Below, piece by piece: positions 8,635-17,335 of a stretch of 64,000 nucleotides of DNA. Source of the DNA: Pedobacter zeae (GTDB taxonomy: Bacteria > Bacteroidota > Bacteroidia > Sphingobacteriales > Sphingobacteriaceae). The stretch's first letter is position 1. Each line of letters opens with the position of its first letter. The position numbers and the translations under genes were made by a program. Under the pieces are notes generated by a model that was given only the letters and a program-made list of their open reading frames with translations, was not told the origin of the DNA and made no database searches. The DNA is taken from contig NZ_JACIEF010000001.1 of assembly GCF_014196715.1 (NCBI RefSeq), positions 1,160,872 through 1,224,871 on the forward strand, written 5' to 3'.

Positions 8635-10224
8635 ATGAAACGTTTTGCTAAACTGATCCAGCAGCTCGAACTGAGCAATAAAACCAACGATAAAATCGAA
8701 GCCCTGGTTGATTATTTTAATTACGCCGACGATAAAGATAAAGTATGGGTAATTGCCTTATTTACCGGTAAAAAACCCAAGAGACCGATTAAATCGGCGC
8801 TGTTGAAATATTGGGCGATAGCCATTACCGAAACCCCCGAATGGTTATTTGCCGAAAGCTATGCCAATGTTGGCGATTTAAGTGAAACCATTGCTTTGTT
8901 GCTGCCCCCGGCCGAAAACACATCAGATTTTCAATTGCATACCTGGATCGAAGAATTGCACGATCTTGAGGGTAAAGATGATGAAACCAAAAAAGAATTC
9001 ATTTTAAGTGCCTGGAATAAATTAGAAACCCAGGAGCGTTTTATTTTTAACAAACTGATTTCCGGAAATTTCAGGATAGGTGTTTCCAATAAAATGCTGG
9101 TAAATGCACTAGCCAAACAAAGCAGTTTGGATAGTGCCCAGATTATGCACAGCATTATGGGCAAATGGAATCCTAATACCATCACTTTTCATGAACTGAT
9201 TAATGGTATTCATGTTAATACCGATAATTCCTGGCCTTACCCCTTTTGCCTGGCCTATGCTTTAGAACAGGAACCTGAAAAACTGGGCGATATTTCGGAG
9301 TGGCAGGCCGAATGGAAATGGGACGGTATCCGTGGGCAGATTGTAAAAAGAAATGGCGAACTTTTTATCTGGAGCCGTGGCGAAGAACTGGTTACAGAAC
9401 AGTTTCCCGAATTGCATTTTATGATCGATGTTTTGCCTGATGGTGTTGTTTTAGATGGCGAAATACTGGCGGTACAAGATAAACAGGTATTATCATTCAG
9501 TACCCTGCAGCAGCGTTTGAACCGTAAAACGATCAGTAAAAAACAATTGGAAGATGCTCCTATAGGTTTTTTTGTTTATGATATTTTAGAATATGAAGCC
9601 AAAGATTTTAGGGAGGAACCTTTAAGCATTAGGCGGAAAATACTTGAGCAATTGATCGGTGGCTTAAACGGAAGTCAGGTGATAATATCGCCCGTAATCA
9701 ATTGCAAGTCGTGGCAAGAACTGGCTGATTTAAGACAAACTTCGAGATCGATCAACAGTGAAGGAATTATGCTCAAAAAATTGAGTTCTCATTATCATAG
9801 TGGCAGAAAAAGAGGCGATTGGTGGAAATGGAAAATCAATCCTTACACGGTAGACGCAGTCATGATCTACGCCCAAAAAGGAAGCGGCAGAAGGGCTAAT
9901 TTCTTTACCGATTACACTTTTGCTGTTCGTGATGGGGAAAACCTCGTTACAATTGCAAAGGCCTATTCGGGATTAACAGATAAGGAAATCAAGGAAGTAA
10001 ACAGTTTTGTAACCCGTAATGCAATTGAGAAATTCGGTCCGGTGCGTACGGTAAAACCTGAGCTGGTTTTCGAAATTGCTTTTGAGGGAATTGCTGAAAG
10101 TAAACGGCATAAGGCAGGCTTAGCTTTACGTTTTCCACGTATATTGCGGTGGCGAAAGGATAAAAAGGCAGATGAAATTAATACTTTGGAGGATTTAAGG
10201 CAATTGTTGCAATCAACGCTGTGA
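8635..10224 (+). CDS. ATP-dependent DNA ligase of the repair cassette
   Basis: A 529-residue ligase with an N-terminal DNA-binding domain (1-200), a nucleotidyltransferase domain and a C-terminal OB domain. Motif I is KWDGIRG with the adenylated lysine at K228. Motif III is DGEILAV, IIIa FFVYDILEY, IV EGIMLKK, and V WWKWKINPY. Bacterial replication uses the NAD-dependent LigA, so this enzyme is a repair ligase. It pairs with the upstream exonuclease (2-bp spacing) and with the helicase downstream. A 228-bp gap carrying a dispersed hairpin repeat follows, which could separate expression of the two halves of the cassette. Confidence 0.93.
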   Translation: MKRFAKLIQQLELSNKTNDKIEALVDYFNYADDKDKVWVIALFTGKKPKRPIKSALLKYWAIAITETPEWLFAESYANVGDLSETIALLLPPAENTSDFQLHTWIEELHDLEGKDDETKKEFILSAWNKLETQERFIFNKLISGNFRIGVSNKMLVNALAKQSSLDSAQIMHSIMGKWNPNTITFHELINGIHVNTDNSWPYPFCLAYALEQEPEKLGDISEWQAEWKWDGIRGQIVKRNGELFIWSRGEELVTEQFPELHFMIDVLPDGVVLDGEILAVQDKQVLSFSTLQQRLNRKTISKKQLEDAPIGFFVYDILEYEAKDFREEPLSIRRKILEQLIGGLNGSQVIISPVINCKSWQELADLRQTSRSINSEGIMLKKLSSHYHSGRKRGDWWKWKINPYTVDAVMIYAQKGSGRRANFFTDYTFAVRDGENLVTIAKAYSGLTDKEIKEVNSFVTRNAIEKFGPVRTVKPELVFEIAFEGIAESKRHKAGLALRFPRILRWRKDKKADEINTLEDLRQLLQSTL

Positions 10225-10286
10225 GGTTGTGAGACACAGACCAGGGAGTCAGGTTGGGTTGATGCAGGTTTGTCTTGCTGTTTAAA

Positions 10287-10410
10287 CCCGACAGCAGCGA
10301 TACCCTTTTTTGTTATTGATCATTAACATTTAAGGATAATCACAAAAAAGGTAAAGCATATGGCGGGACTGCTGTAACCAAAGCGCACTGTTATTGCTTT
10401 TCAAAAAAAC
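10287..10410. repeat. Dispersed intergenic hairpin repeat (family C) inside the repair cassette
   Basis: The gap 10225-10452 holds a large imperfect inverted repeat. ACAGCAG (10291-10297) pairs with CTGCTGT (10369-10375). CCCTTTTTTGT (10303-10313) pairs with ACAAAAAAGG (10342-10351). The right flank, with TTATTGCTTTTCAAAA, resembles 41820-41845 elsewhere in the window. I see no coding potential. It resembles non-autonomous intergenic repeats common in Sphingobacteriaceae, but copy number beyond this window cannot be seen. Confidence 0.6.
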
Positions 10411-10452
10411 TAAACTTATCAATATAAAAACAAAAAAAGCTAGACATTAAAC

Positions 10453-12927
10453 ATGGACCAAACCAAAACCAAAGGTTATAAAAAGATAAAAGCCTGGTTA
10501 AAGGCCAATAAACGCAGGCCTTTCCAGTTTCAGGAAGATGCCTGGCAGTATTATCTTAATGGCTATAGCGGTTTGGTTAACGCGCCTACAGGCTTTGGCA
10601 AAACCTTTTCTCTTTTCCTGGCTGTAGTGATTGAGGCTTTAAATGCATCAGAAGCCAACAGTAAAAAAGCAAAAGACCGTTTACAGCTGATCTGGATTAC
10701 TCCCCTCCGTTCCCTGGCAAAAGATATTGCAAGGGCAATGCGTGAAACTTTATTGGAAGTAGAACTGGATTGGCACGTAGGCGTACGCAATGGTGATACT
10801 ACGCAGGCAGAAAAAGCACAACAGAAAAAATCGATGCCAGAGATTTTATTGATTACCCCGGAAAGCCTGCACTTGTTACTGGCACAAAAAGGCTCTTCTA
10901 CCCTGTTCCGGAACCTTAAATGCATTGTGGCGGATGAATGGCATGAACTTTTGGGCAGTAAGCGGGGTGTTTTGGTTGAGTTAGCGATTTCGCGGATCAA
11001 GGGCTTGCAGAAACTCGAAAAAAACCAGTTTTTAAGGGTTTGGGGCATTTCTGCTACCATAGGTAATATTGACGAAGCTCTAGACGTATTAGAACCTAAT
11101 TTAGAAGCGAAACGTGTTATCGTTAAAGCCGATCTGGAAAAGAAAATCGCGATTAAATCTATTATCCCCGATGATATTGAAACATTGCCATGGGCCGGGC
11201 ACCTGGGTTTAAAACTGGCCTATAAGCTATTACCGATTATCGAGAAAAGTAAAACTACCTTAATTTTCATCAATACCAGGGGGCAATCTGAAATGTGGTA
11301 CCAGCATCTGCTGAACATCGAACCCGAATTGGCCGGACGCATTGCGATACACCATGGGTCGATAGATTTCGAATTACGCAACTGGATTGAAGATGCCTTG
11401 CATACCGGCCAGCTAAAAGCAGTTATTGCCACTTCATCATTGGATTTGGGCGTAGATTTTAAACCCGTTGATACCGTAGTTCAGGTAGGTTCGCCAAAGG
11501 GAGTAGCCCGTTTTTTACAAAGAGCAGGCCGCTCTGGGCATTCCCCGCACGAAACTTCTAAAATATATTTCTTACCTACTCATGCACTAGAACTGGTAGA
11601 AGCTGCAGCCATTAAAGAGGCTGCCAAAACCAATAATATAGAAAGCCGGGAGCCATTTATCATGGTATTTGATACTTTAATTCAATACCTCGTTACATTG
11701 GCTATTGGTGATGGTTTTGACGATAAAGTTATTTACAATGAAATCAAAAACACCCATGCATTCAAACCGATTCTCCCCGAAGAATGGAACTGGGTAATGC
11801 AGTTCATAACCTCAGGTGGCGACAGTTTAAGTGCTTATACCGAATTTAAAAAGGTAGAGAAAGAAAATGGACTTTGGAAGGTTAGAAGCCGGCAGTTGGC
11901 AATGCGCCACCGTTTACACATCGGAACCATTGTAAGCGATGCGATGTTGAAAGTAAAATTCATTTCGGGTGGTTACATCGGCATGGTGGAAGAATATTTT
12001 GTTACCCGCTTAAAAGCTGGCGATAACTTCCGTTTGGCCGGGAGGGTTCTGGAATTTATCCAGGTAAAAGACATGACGGTTGTAGTAAGGGTAAGCAAAC
12101 AAAAAAATGCCATTTCGCCAAGCTGGAATGGTGGGCGTCTGCCCCTGTCTTCCAATTTAGGGTCAGTTTTAAGAAAAAAATACAATGAAGCACTAAATAA
12201 AACCCATCAGGATGAAGAATTGGATTCTGTTTACCCATTGTTTTTATTACAGGAAAAACGTTCTCATGTACCTCGAAACGACGAATTATTAATTGAGCTG
12301 ATCAACAATAGAGAGGGATTTCATTTATTTGCATATCCTTTTGAAGGGCGCTTGGTGCATGAGGTTTTGGCAGCACTTGTAGCCTATCGTTTAAGCAAAT
12401 TGCTGCCAATCAGTTTCTCTATTGCCATGAATGATTATGGTTTCGAACTTTTAAGTGAAACAGAAATCCCGATGGACGAATCGATTGCCTACGAAGTTTT
12501 CTCTCCTAAAAATTTAACGGAAGATATTACCTTAAGTATTAACGCTACGGAAATGGCCAGACGGAAATTCCGGGACATTGCCTGCATTTCGGGATTGGTT
12601 TTTCAGGGTTACCCCGGAAAATACGTGGCAAATAAACACCTCCAGTCATCAGCAGGTTTGTTTTTTAATGTTTTTAGCGATTATGACAAACATAATTTAC
12701 TTTTGCGGCAAGCTTACGATGAGGTTTTTTATCAGCAGCTTGAAGAACCCAGGTTAGCTGCCGCTTTAGAAAGAATTCAGAATGGAGCGATAATCATCAC
12801 CCATCCGAAAAGTTTTACGCCACTGTCTTTTCCGATTAAGGTTGACAGTTTAAGGGAGAATATGAGTTCGGAGGAATTGGAACAGCGGATTGCCAGGATG
12901 AAGGCCGAATCAGAGAAAATTAAATAG
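10453..12927 (+). CDS. Ligase-associated DNA damage response DEXH-box helicase (Lhr-core type)
   Basis: An 824-residue superfamily 2 DNA helicase. Walker A is APTGFGKTF (K50). The DEXH box is DEWH at 161-164, motif III is SAT at 200-202, and motif VI is QRAGRSG at 356-362. A winged helix and the Lhr-specific C-terminal domain follow. Length fits the Lhr-core form rather than the 1500-residue long Lhr. Such helicases translocate 3' to 5' and are encoded with the exonuclease, ligase and phosphoesterase found here. It is separated from the ligase by a repeat-bearing gap and from the phosphoesterase by 71 bp. Confidence 0.92.
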   Translation: MDQTKTKGYKKIKAWLKANKRRPFQFQEDAWQYYLNGYSGLVNAPTGFGKTFSLFLAVVIEALNASEANSKKAKDRLQLIWITPLRSLAKDIARAMRETLLEVELDWHVGVRNGDTTQAEKAQQKKSMPEILLITPESLHLLLAQKGSSTLFRNLKCIVADEWHELLGSKRGVLVELAISRIKGLQKLEKNQFLRVWGISATIGNIDEALDVLEPNLEAKRVIVKADLEKKIAIKSIIPDDIETLPWAGHLGLKLAYKLLPIIEKSKTTLIFINTRGQSEMWYQHLLNIEPELAGRIAIHHGSIDFELRNWIEDALHTGQLKAVIATSSLDLGVDFKPVDTVVQVGSPKGVARFLQRAGRSGHSPHETSKIYFLPTHALELVEAAAIKEAAKTNNIESREPFIMVFDTLIQYLVTLAIGDGFDDKVIYNEIKNTHAFKPILPEEWNWVMQFITSGGDSLSAYTEFKKVEKENGLWKVRSRQLAMRHRLHIGTIVSDAMLKVKFISGGYIGMVEEYFVTRLKAGDNFRLAGRVLEFIQVKDMTVVVRVSKQKNAISPSWNGGRLPLSSNLGSVLRKKYNEALNKTHQDEELDSVYPLFLLQEKRSHVPRNDELLIELINNREGFHLFAYPFEGRLVHEVLAALVAYRLSKLLPISFSIAMNDYGFELLSETEIPMDESIAYEVFSPKNLTEDITLSINATEMARRKFRDIACISGLVFQGYPGKYVANKHLQSSAGLFFNVFSDYDKHNLLLRQAYDEVFYQQLEEPRLAAALERIQNGAIIITHPKSFTPLSFPIKVDSLRENMSSEELEQRIARMKAESEKIK

Positions 12928-12958
12928 CTATACTTGCCTGTGGCCTGTCGAATTAAAA

Positions 12959-12983
12959 GATCCTTCGACAAGCTCAGGATGAC
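12959..12983. repeat. Short dispersed repeat (family A fragment)
   Basis: TCCTTCGACAAGCTCAGGAT (from 12961), extending to 12983, matches one arm of the longer copy at 60934-60990. It lies in the gap between the helicase and phosphoesterase genes. Confidence 0.6.
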
Positions 12984-12998
12984 CATAACATCAAACAA

Positions 12999-13637
12999 AT
13001 GACCATTACCTGCCAGGATGAAAAACTGATTTTAGATAAAGAAAGGGCTATATTTTTGCCCAAATACCAGCTTTTAGCCATTAGTGATTTACATTTGGGC
13101 AAATCGGCACATTTCCGTCAGGCAGGTTTGCAGGTACCTGCTACCATTGCGCAAACAGACCTACAGCGTTTAAGTTTATTAATTAAGCAATACCATCCCA
13201 AAACACTGTTAATTAACGGAGACATGTTCCATCATGGTTTGAATACCGATATTGATGAATTTTCTGCCTGGAAAAAGCAATATCAGGAGCTGGATTTTTT
13301 ATTGATAAAGGGCAATCACGACCGGCTTTCCAGTGCAGATTATGCTGCAATGGATATCAATATACATGAGCGCAGTTTTTGTTTAGGGCCATTTTGTTTT
13401 ATACATCAAGCGCCAAATTATACAGAAGAAGAGTTATACCCGATTAGCGGCCATATCCACCCGGGCGTTACCATTGTCGGAAAAGCAAAGCAAAGATTAA
13501 AATTCCCTTGTTTTTATTTTGGAAAGGAATACGCCCTTTTACCTGCTTTTAGCTTATTTACGGGCTTATATAATATTTATCCTAAAGCCAGCGAAAGAAT
13601 ATTTGCTGTAACGCCTAAAAGTGTTTTGGAGGTGTAG
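12999..13637 (+). CDS. pdeM: Ligase-associated DNA damage response endonuclease/phosphoesterase PdeM
   Basis: A 212-residue calcineurin-like metallophosphoesterase with the family metal motifs in order: SDLHLG (D30, H32), GDMFHHG (D75), GNHD (N106, H107) and SGHIH (H152, H154). Members of this cassette family have phosphodiesterase and end-cleaning activity on DNA. It completes the four-gene repair set. The chosen ATG overlaps the TGA of an eight-codon mini-frame that starts in the upstream repeat (12979-13002, ATGA overlap), so weak translational coupling is possible. Confidence 0.88.
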   Translation: MTITCQDEKLILDKERAIFLPKYQLLAISDLHLGKSAHFRQAGLQVPATIAQTDLQRLSLLIKQYHPKTLLINGDMFHHGLNTDIDEFSAWKKQYQELDFLLIKGNHDRLSSADYAAMDINIHERSFCLGPFCFIHQAPNYTEEELYPISGHIHPGVTIVGKAKQRLKFPCFYFGKEYALLPAFSLFTGLYNIYPKASERIFAVTPKSVLEV

Positions 13638-13657
13638 AAAACTTTTATATTAGCAGA

Positions 13658-14782
13658 ATGTTTTCACGTCGCCTGATTTTCGGCCTATTTCTCATCACTC
13701 TCAGCTATTCAGCTAATGCTCAAAAGGCATACATAAATCCCGGAGTAGATACAACAGATGTAAGGATAAAAGAAGTTATTCAATTCTATCAAAATTATTT
13801 GGGGGATTTTAAAGGTAAAAAATTACCTGATTTTAATAAATATTGGTCAGCTGAAGACTGTAAAAACTTTAAAATCCCCGATCCATCAGTTTACGGTATT
13901 GGCGGCGATTATCCAACTGTTTCTATGGCAACGGTAAAAACTATTTTTTATGTGAAGCCCTTATCCGATTCGCTATTTATCCTTAAAACTACTGGTGGCT
14001 GGATAGACTCTCTTAAAAACTACAATTTGTTGTATAATTCTAATCACTATGTAAAGAAGACGAAATCGAAACATTTGGAATTTATTACACCGTACCAATA
14101 CTCCATTGATCAATGGGCATCTAAAAAGGTTAGGAATGTTACTTTTTTTTATCCAAAAAAGATAAAATTTAATAGTACCAGGGCAGATGAGTTAATTAAT
14201 CAGCTTAAAAAGTTAGAAAAAGACTGGAGCACCTCTCCCATTGAGATTAAGTATTTTTACACATCAACATATGATGAAATTCAATTTATAAGGGGTTTCG
14301 ATTTTACATTGGGTTTGGGAAATGCAGACAAACCCACCGGTATTTCAAATCAAACTGATAATATTGTTTATTGTGCAGGAAGCGGCGAGAATTATTTTCA
14401 TGAGGTGGTTCATATTTACCTAAACCCGATGCATAAGCATTCTCCGCTAAACGAAGGATTGGCAGTATTTTATGGTGGTTCAATGGGGCACCCACTTAAA
14501 TGGCATATTAAGCGTTTACAGGATTACTTAATGAACCATAAAACAATAGATTTGGGTAAACTGGATAATTTTTACTTTATGGATAATTATACCAACCCCA
14601 ATAGTACAATACTTGGAATGTTTTGCCAGTTAGCTTATGATCGGGATAAAATAAACGGACTAAAGCGAATAATGACTTATACTTCCATAAAAGAAATATT
14701 GGATAAAGAATTCAATATCAGTCCTGAAGATCAAAACAAAGCATTAAGAAAGCTAATTTACAATTACAAAGCTATCGATTAG
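13658..14782 (+). CDS. Secreted protein with gluzincin-like HExxH zinc-peptidase motif
   Basis: A 374-residue protein with a signal peptide (cleavage near ANA-QK, residue 22). HEVVH, just before residue 255, is followed 18-20 residues later by NEGLAVFYGG, the spacing and wording of gluzincin metallopeptidases (third zinc ligand Glu). No close family is recognised. Its 3' end overlaps the convergent trxA gene by 11 bp. It could be a periplasmic or surface peptidase, possibly a divergent relative of M1-type or DUF2268-type proteins; the substrate is unknown. Confidence 0.6.
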   Translation: MFSRRLIFGLFLITLSYSANAQKAYINPGVDTTDVRIKEVIQFYQNYLGDFKGKKLPDFNKYWSAEDCKNFKIPDPSVYGIGGDYPTVSMATVKTIFYVKPLSDSLFILKTTGGWIDSLKNYNLLYNSNHYVKKTKSKHLEFITPYQYSIDQWASKKVRNVTFFYPKKIKFNSTRADELINQLKKLEKDWSTSPIEIKYFYTSTYDEIQFIRGFDFTLGLGNADKPTGISNQTDNIVYCAGSGENYFHEVVHIYLNPMHKHSPLNEGLAVFYGGSMGHPLKWHIKRLQDYLMNHKTIDLGKLDNFYFMDNYTNPNSTILGMFCQLAYDRDKINGLKRIMTYTSIKEILDKEFNISPEDQNKALRKLIYNYKAID

Positions 14783-15068
14783 CATCGATAACCTGTTTCA
14801 GCTGTGCTGCCTGTGCCACACCACTTTGTCTCCATACCTGTTTTCCTTTTTTGAAAAGGATTAAAGTAGGAACGCTCTGCACATTGAACGATGAAGCAGC
14901 TGATTGATTCTTATCAATATCAACTTTAATAATCGATACCGAATCACCCACCTGTGATTTTAATTGTTCCAGAATCGGTTTCATCATTTTACATGGACCA
15001 CACCACTCGGCAAAAAAATCTACCAGAACTGGTTTATCCCCGTTAATCAAATCTGAAAATTTAGCCAT
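14772..15068 (-). CDS. trxA: Thioredoxin
   Basis: A 98-residue cytosolic thioredoxin with the redox motif WCGPCK (C23, C26) preceded by VDFFAE and the cis-Pro segment VQSVPT. It acts as a general disulfide reductant. Length is slightly short but normal for single-domain thioredoxins. The 3' end overlaps the convergent peptidase-like gene by 11 bp, so the two transcripts are antisense there. The gene stands alone downstream of a family A repeat. Confidence 0.93.
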   Translation of the reverse strand: MAKFSDLINGDKPVLVDFFAEWCGPCKMMKPILEQLKSQVGDSVSIIKVDIDKNQSAASSFNVQSVPTLILFKKGKQVWRQSGVAQAAQLKQVIDANR

Positions 15069-15125
15069 GATATTTGTCTTTATTTATAAACAAGAATGAA
15101 CCGGATTGGTTTTAAATGAAAAATC

Positions 15126-15206
15126 CGTCATCTTGAGTGAAACATAGCGAAATGGAGAGATCTATTTTAGATTTCTCAACTGCGTTAATCTCCGTTCGAA
15201 ATGACG
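15126..15206. repeat. Dispersed intergenic hairpin repeat (family A)
   Basis: CGTCAT (15126-15131) pairs with ATGACG (15201-15206), enclosing GGAGAGATCT and its near-complement AGATTTCTC. The wording (CGAAATGGAGAGATCT, CGAAATGACG) matches the copy at 48655-48766. It lies between the ferritin-like gene and trxA and is non-coding. Confidence 0.7.
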
Positions 15207-15228
15207 AATTTGACAGTCGATTATTTAT

Positions 15229-15843
15229 TTAAGCACTTATTGGCAGTTCTGCAGCTAGGGCAGCTATCCAATCTTCAAATAAAGCTTTTTCAATTTTGAT
15301 TACCTCAGCGGCATGGCTTTCCCAATCTTCAGAAAAGCTAACCAATTGGTTCATCATCTCTTCCAAATGTCCTTCTTCTTCCAGGATAATCGATTTCACA
15401 TTTACCTTGCTTTTTACTTCATCTAAAGCAGCCTGGTAAACGGGATAAAGTTCATCGGCACGCACTTCAATGGCATAGGTAACAAATAAATAGGCTGCAA
15501 ATTTTAAGTCGTAGCCTGAAAGATTAAAATGAGCTTTTAAATAACGGCAAACCGCAATATCCAAAGCGTGGAGGTAGTATTTTGTATGGTTTGGCGAAAG
15601 TAATTCGGCATTGGTATAGGTTTTACACAGCGACTCATCAACCTTCGAAATCTGTTTTTTTAAATAATAGGCATGACGATGTTCTTCAGCTGCGTGTTTA
15701 AGGACAATCAGGTTTACGTTTTCTTTATGTTCAGAAGCCGAAATCTTCTTTGCACCTGCATTTTCCATATAAGATAAGGTATTTAACCATTTGGCATGCA
15801 ATACGTTATCTGAAACTATTAATTTTAACTGTGTAGCTAACAT
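15229..15843 (-). CDS. Ferritin-like (diiron four-helix) protein of unknown function
   Basis: A 204-residue, mostly helical protein. Four acidic/His helices appear: E27 in helix 1; EEHRH (E54xxH57) in helix 2; EVRADELYPVY in helix 3; and EEEGHLEEM (ExxH) in helix 4. That is the two-fold E...ExxH pattern of diiron ferritin-like proteins. It has no signal peptide. A function in iron, oxidative stress or hydroxylation is possible but not shown by sequence. It stands 71 bp downstream of the dehydrogenase E2 gene and could be its distal operon partner. Confidence 0.65.
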   Translation of the reverse strand: MLATQLKLIVSDNVLHAKWLNTLSYMENAGAKKISASEHKENVNLIVLKHAAEEHRHAYYLKKQISKVDESLCKTYTNAELLSPNHTKYYLHALDIAVCRYLKAHFNLSGYDLKFAAYLFVTYAIEVRADELYPVYQAALDEVKSKVNVKSIILEEEGHLEEMMNQLVSFSEDWESHAAEVIKIEKALFEDWIAALAAELPISA

Positions 15844-15914
15844 TCTTGATCGTTAAACTGGTAAATTGTTGGTTTACACCAACTGAAAATTGCTAATTGG
15901 AAGCTGCAGACTGA

Positions 15915-17279
15915 TTAAATTTCTCTGTTCAGGTCCCAGCTTTCTAAATAATCGGCCACCCTGCGTACAAACATGCCACCTAAAGAACCATCCACCACCC
16001 TGTGATCGTAAGATAATGACAGGAACATCATGTGCCTGATCGCGATCACATCTCCGTGTTCGGTTTCTAAAACAGCGGGTTTCTTTTTAATGGCGCCCAC
16101 TGCAAGGATGGCTACCTGGGGTTGGTTAATAATTGGCGTACCCATTACATTCCCGAAACTACCCACATTGGTTAAGGTAAATGTCCCGCCTTGTGTCTCA
16201 TCAGGCTTTAATTTGGAATTTCTTGCTCTTGTAGCCAAATCGTTAACCGCTCGGGTTAAACCAAGGAGATTTAACTGATCGGCATTTCTGATTACGGGCA
16301 CAATCAGATTCCCGGTGGGTAAAGCTGCAGCCATACCGATATTGATATTGCTTTTTTTGATGATCTGTGTTCCGTTAACCGAAACATTGATCATCGGAAA
16401 ATCTTTGATTGCTTTTGCAACAGCCTCTACGAAGATCGGTGTAAATGTTATTTTTTCATTTTCGCGTTTCTCGAAACTGTTCTTTACCTTATTGCGCCAT
16501 AAAACCATATTGGTAACATCAGCTTCAACAAAAGAGGTTACATGCGGCGAGGTCGCTTTACTCATTACCATATGGTCGGCAATCAGTTTACGCATCCTGT
16601 CCATTTCTATAATTTCATCCCCACCACTAACAGATGTGGTAGATGGTTTACTGGCAACAGCAGGTTGTGATGCTTGCTGAACATTTGGTTTAGACTCGCT
16701 TGCTGTTTCAACCGGAGGTGGCGGAGTCAAAATAACTGTTTGTGTTTTAATTATGCTTCCGTCATTTTTATTCGCGATATATGCTAAAAGGTCATCTTTA
16801 GTTAAGCGCCCATCAACACCAGAACCTTGAACTGTATCTAACTCAGACAGCGAAATATTTTCCTGGGCTGCAATACTCTTAACCAGAGGAGAATAAAAGC
16901 GTTCAGACGAGCTGAAATCAGTTGCAGCAGTTTTTTTATTTTCTGACGGAAGTTGCTCAATGCCTGGAATAGTTTCTACTTTTTCTTCTGTGTGGGGTGT
17001 TTCGGCAACAGGTGTTTCAACAGGAGAATGATCCCCACCTTCTGTTTCAATAATGGCAATTACATCACCAACCTGGGCAACATCGTTTTCCTGGAATAAC
17101 TGTTTTACCAATTTGCCTGCTACAGGGGAAGGAACTTCAGAATCTACTTTATCCGTAGCGATTTCAAGGATGGTATCGTCCAACTCGATCGCATCACCCG
17201 GTTGTTTTACCCATTTAATCACGGTTGCTTCCGCAACACTTTCACCCATTTTCGGTAACAATAGTTCGTATTGAGCCAT
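15915..17279 (-). CDS. 2-oxo acid dehydrogenase complex E2 (dihydrolipoyl acyltransferase)
   Basis: A 454-residue E2 core subunit. The order is lipoyl domain (1-75, lipoylated K44 in ATDKVDS), a Pro/Glu-rich linker, an E3/E1-binding domain (about 130-168, YSPLVKSIA...GRLTKDDL), a second linker, and the catalytic CAT-like domain ending with DHRVVDG (H426, D430). The sequence style suits the branched-chain 2-oxoacid complex of Bacteroidota, but pyruvate or 2-oxoglutarate cannot be excluded. The E1 and E3 genes are not nearby. A -7 box lies about 35 bp upstream of the start. Confidence 0.85.
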   Translation of the reverse strand: MAQYELLLPKMGESVAEATVIKWVKQPGDAIELDDTILEIATDKVDSEVPSPVAGKLVKQLFQENDVAQVGDVIAIIETEGGDHSPVETPVAETPHTEEKVETIPGIEQLPSENKKTAATDFSSSERFYSPLVKSIAAQENISLSELDTVQGSGVDGRLTKDDLLAYIANKNDGSIIKTQTVILTPPPPVETASESKPNVQQASQPAVASKPSTTSVSGGDEIIEMDRMRKLIADHMVMSKATSPHVTSFVEADVTNMVLWRNKVKNSFEKRENEKITFTPIFVEAVAKAIKDFPMINVSVNGTQIIKKSNINIGMAAALPTGNLIVPVIRNADQLNLLGLTRAVNDLATRARNSKLKPDETQGGTFTLTNVGSFGNVMGTPIINQPQVAILAVGAIKKKPAVLETEHGDVIAIRHMMFLSLSYDHRVVDGSLGGMFVRRVADYLESWDLNREI

Positions 17280-17312
17280 ATTAAATTACAGTATTTTATA
17301 TTGGTAACGCCA

Positions 17313-17320
17313 CAAAAATA
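17313..17320 (-). promoter_or_regulatory. -7 box of the E2 gene promoter
   Basis: The minus strand reads TATTTTTG, matching the Bacteroidota TAnnTTTG element, 33 bp upstream of the E2 ATG. No clear -33 TTG was found at the usual distance. Confidence 0.5.
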
Positions 17321-17335
17321 CGGTTTTTATTCTTT

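Noticed and set aside
10563..11060. 165-codon minus-strand frame opposite the Lhr-like helicase
   Set aside because: Shadow frame; the helicase motifs lie on the other strand at this place.
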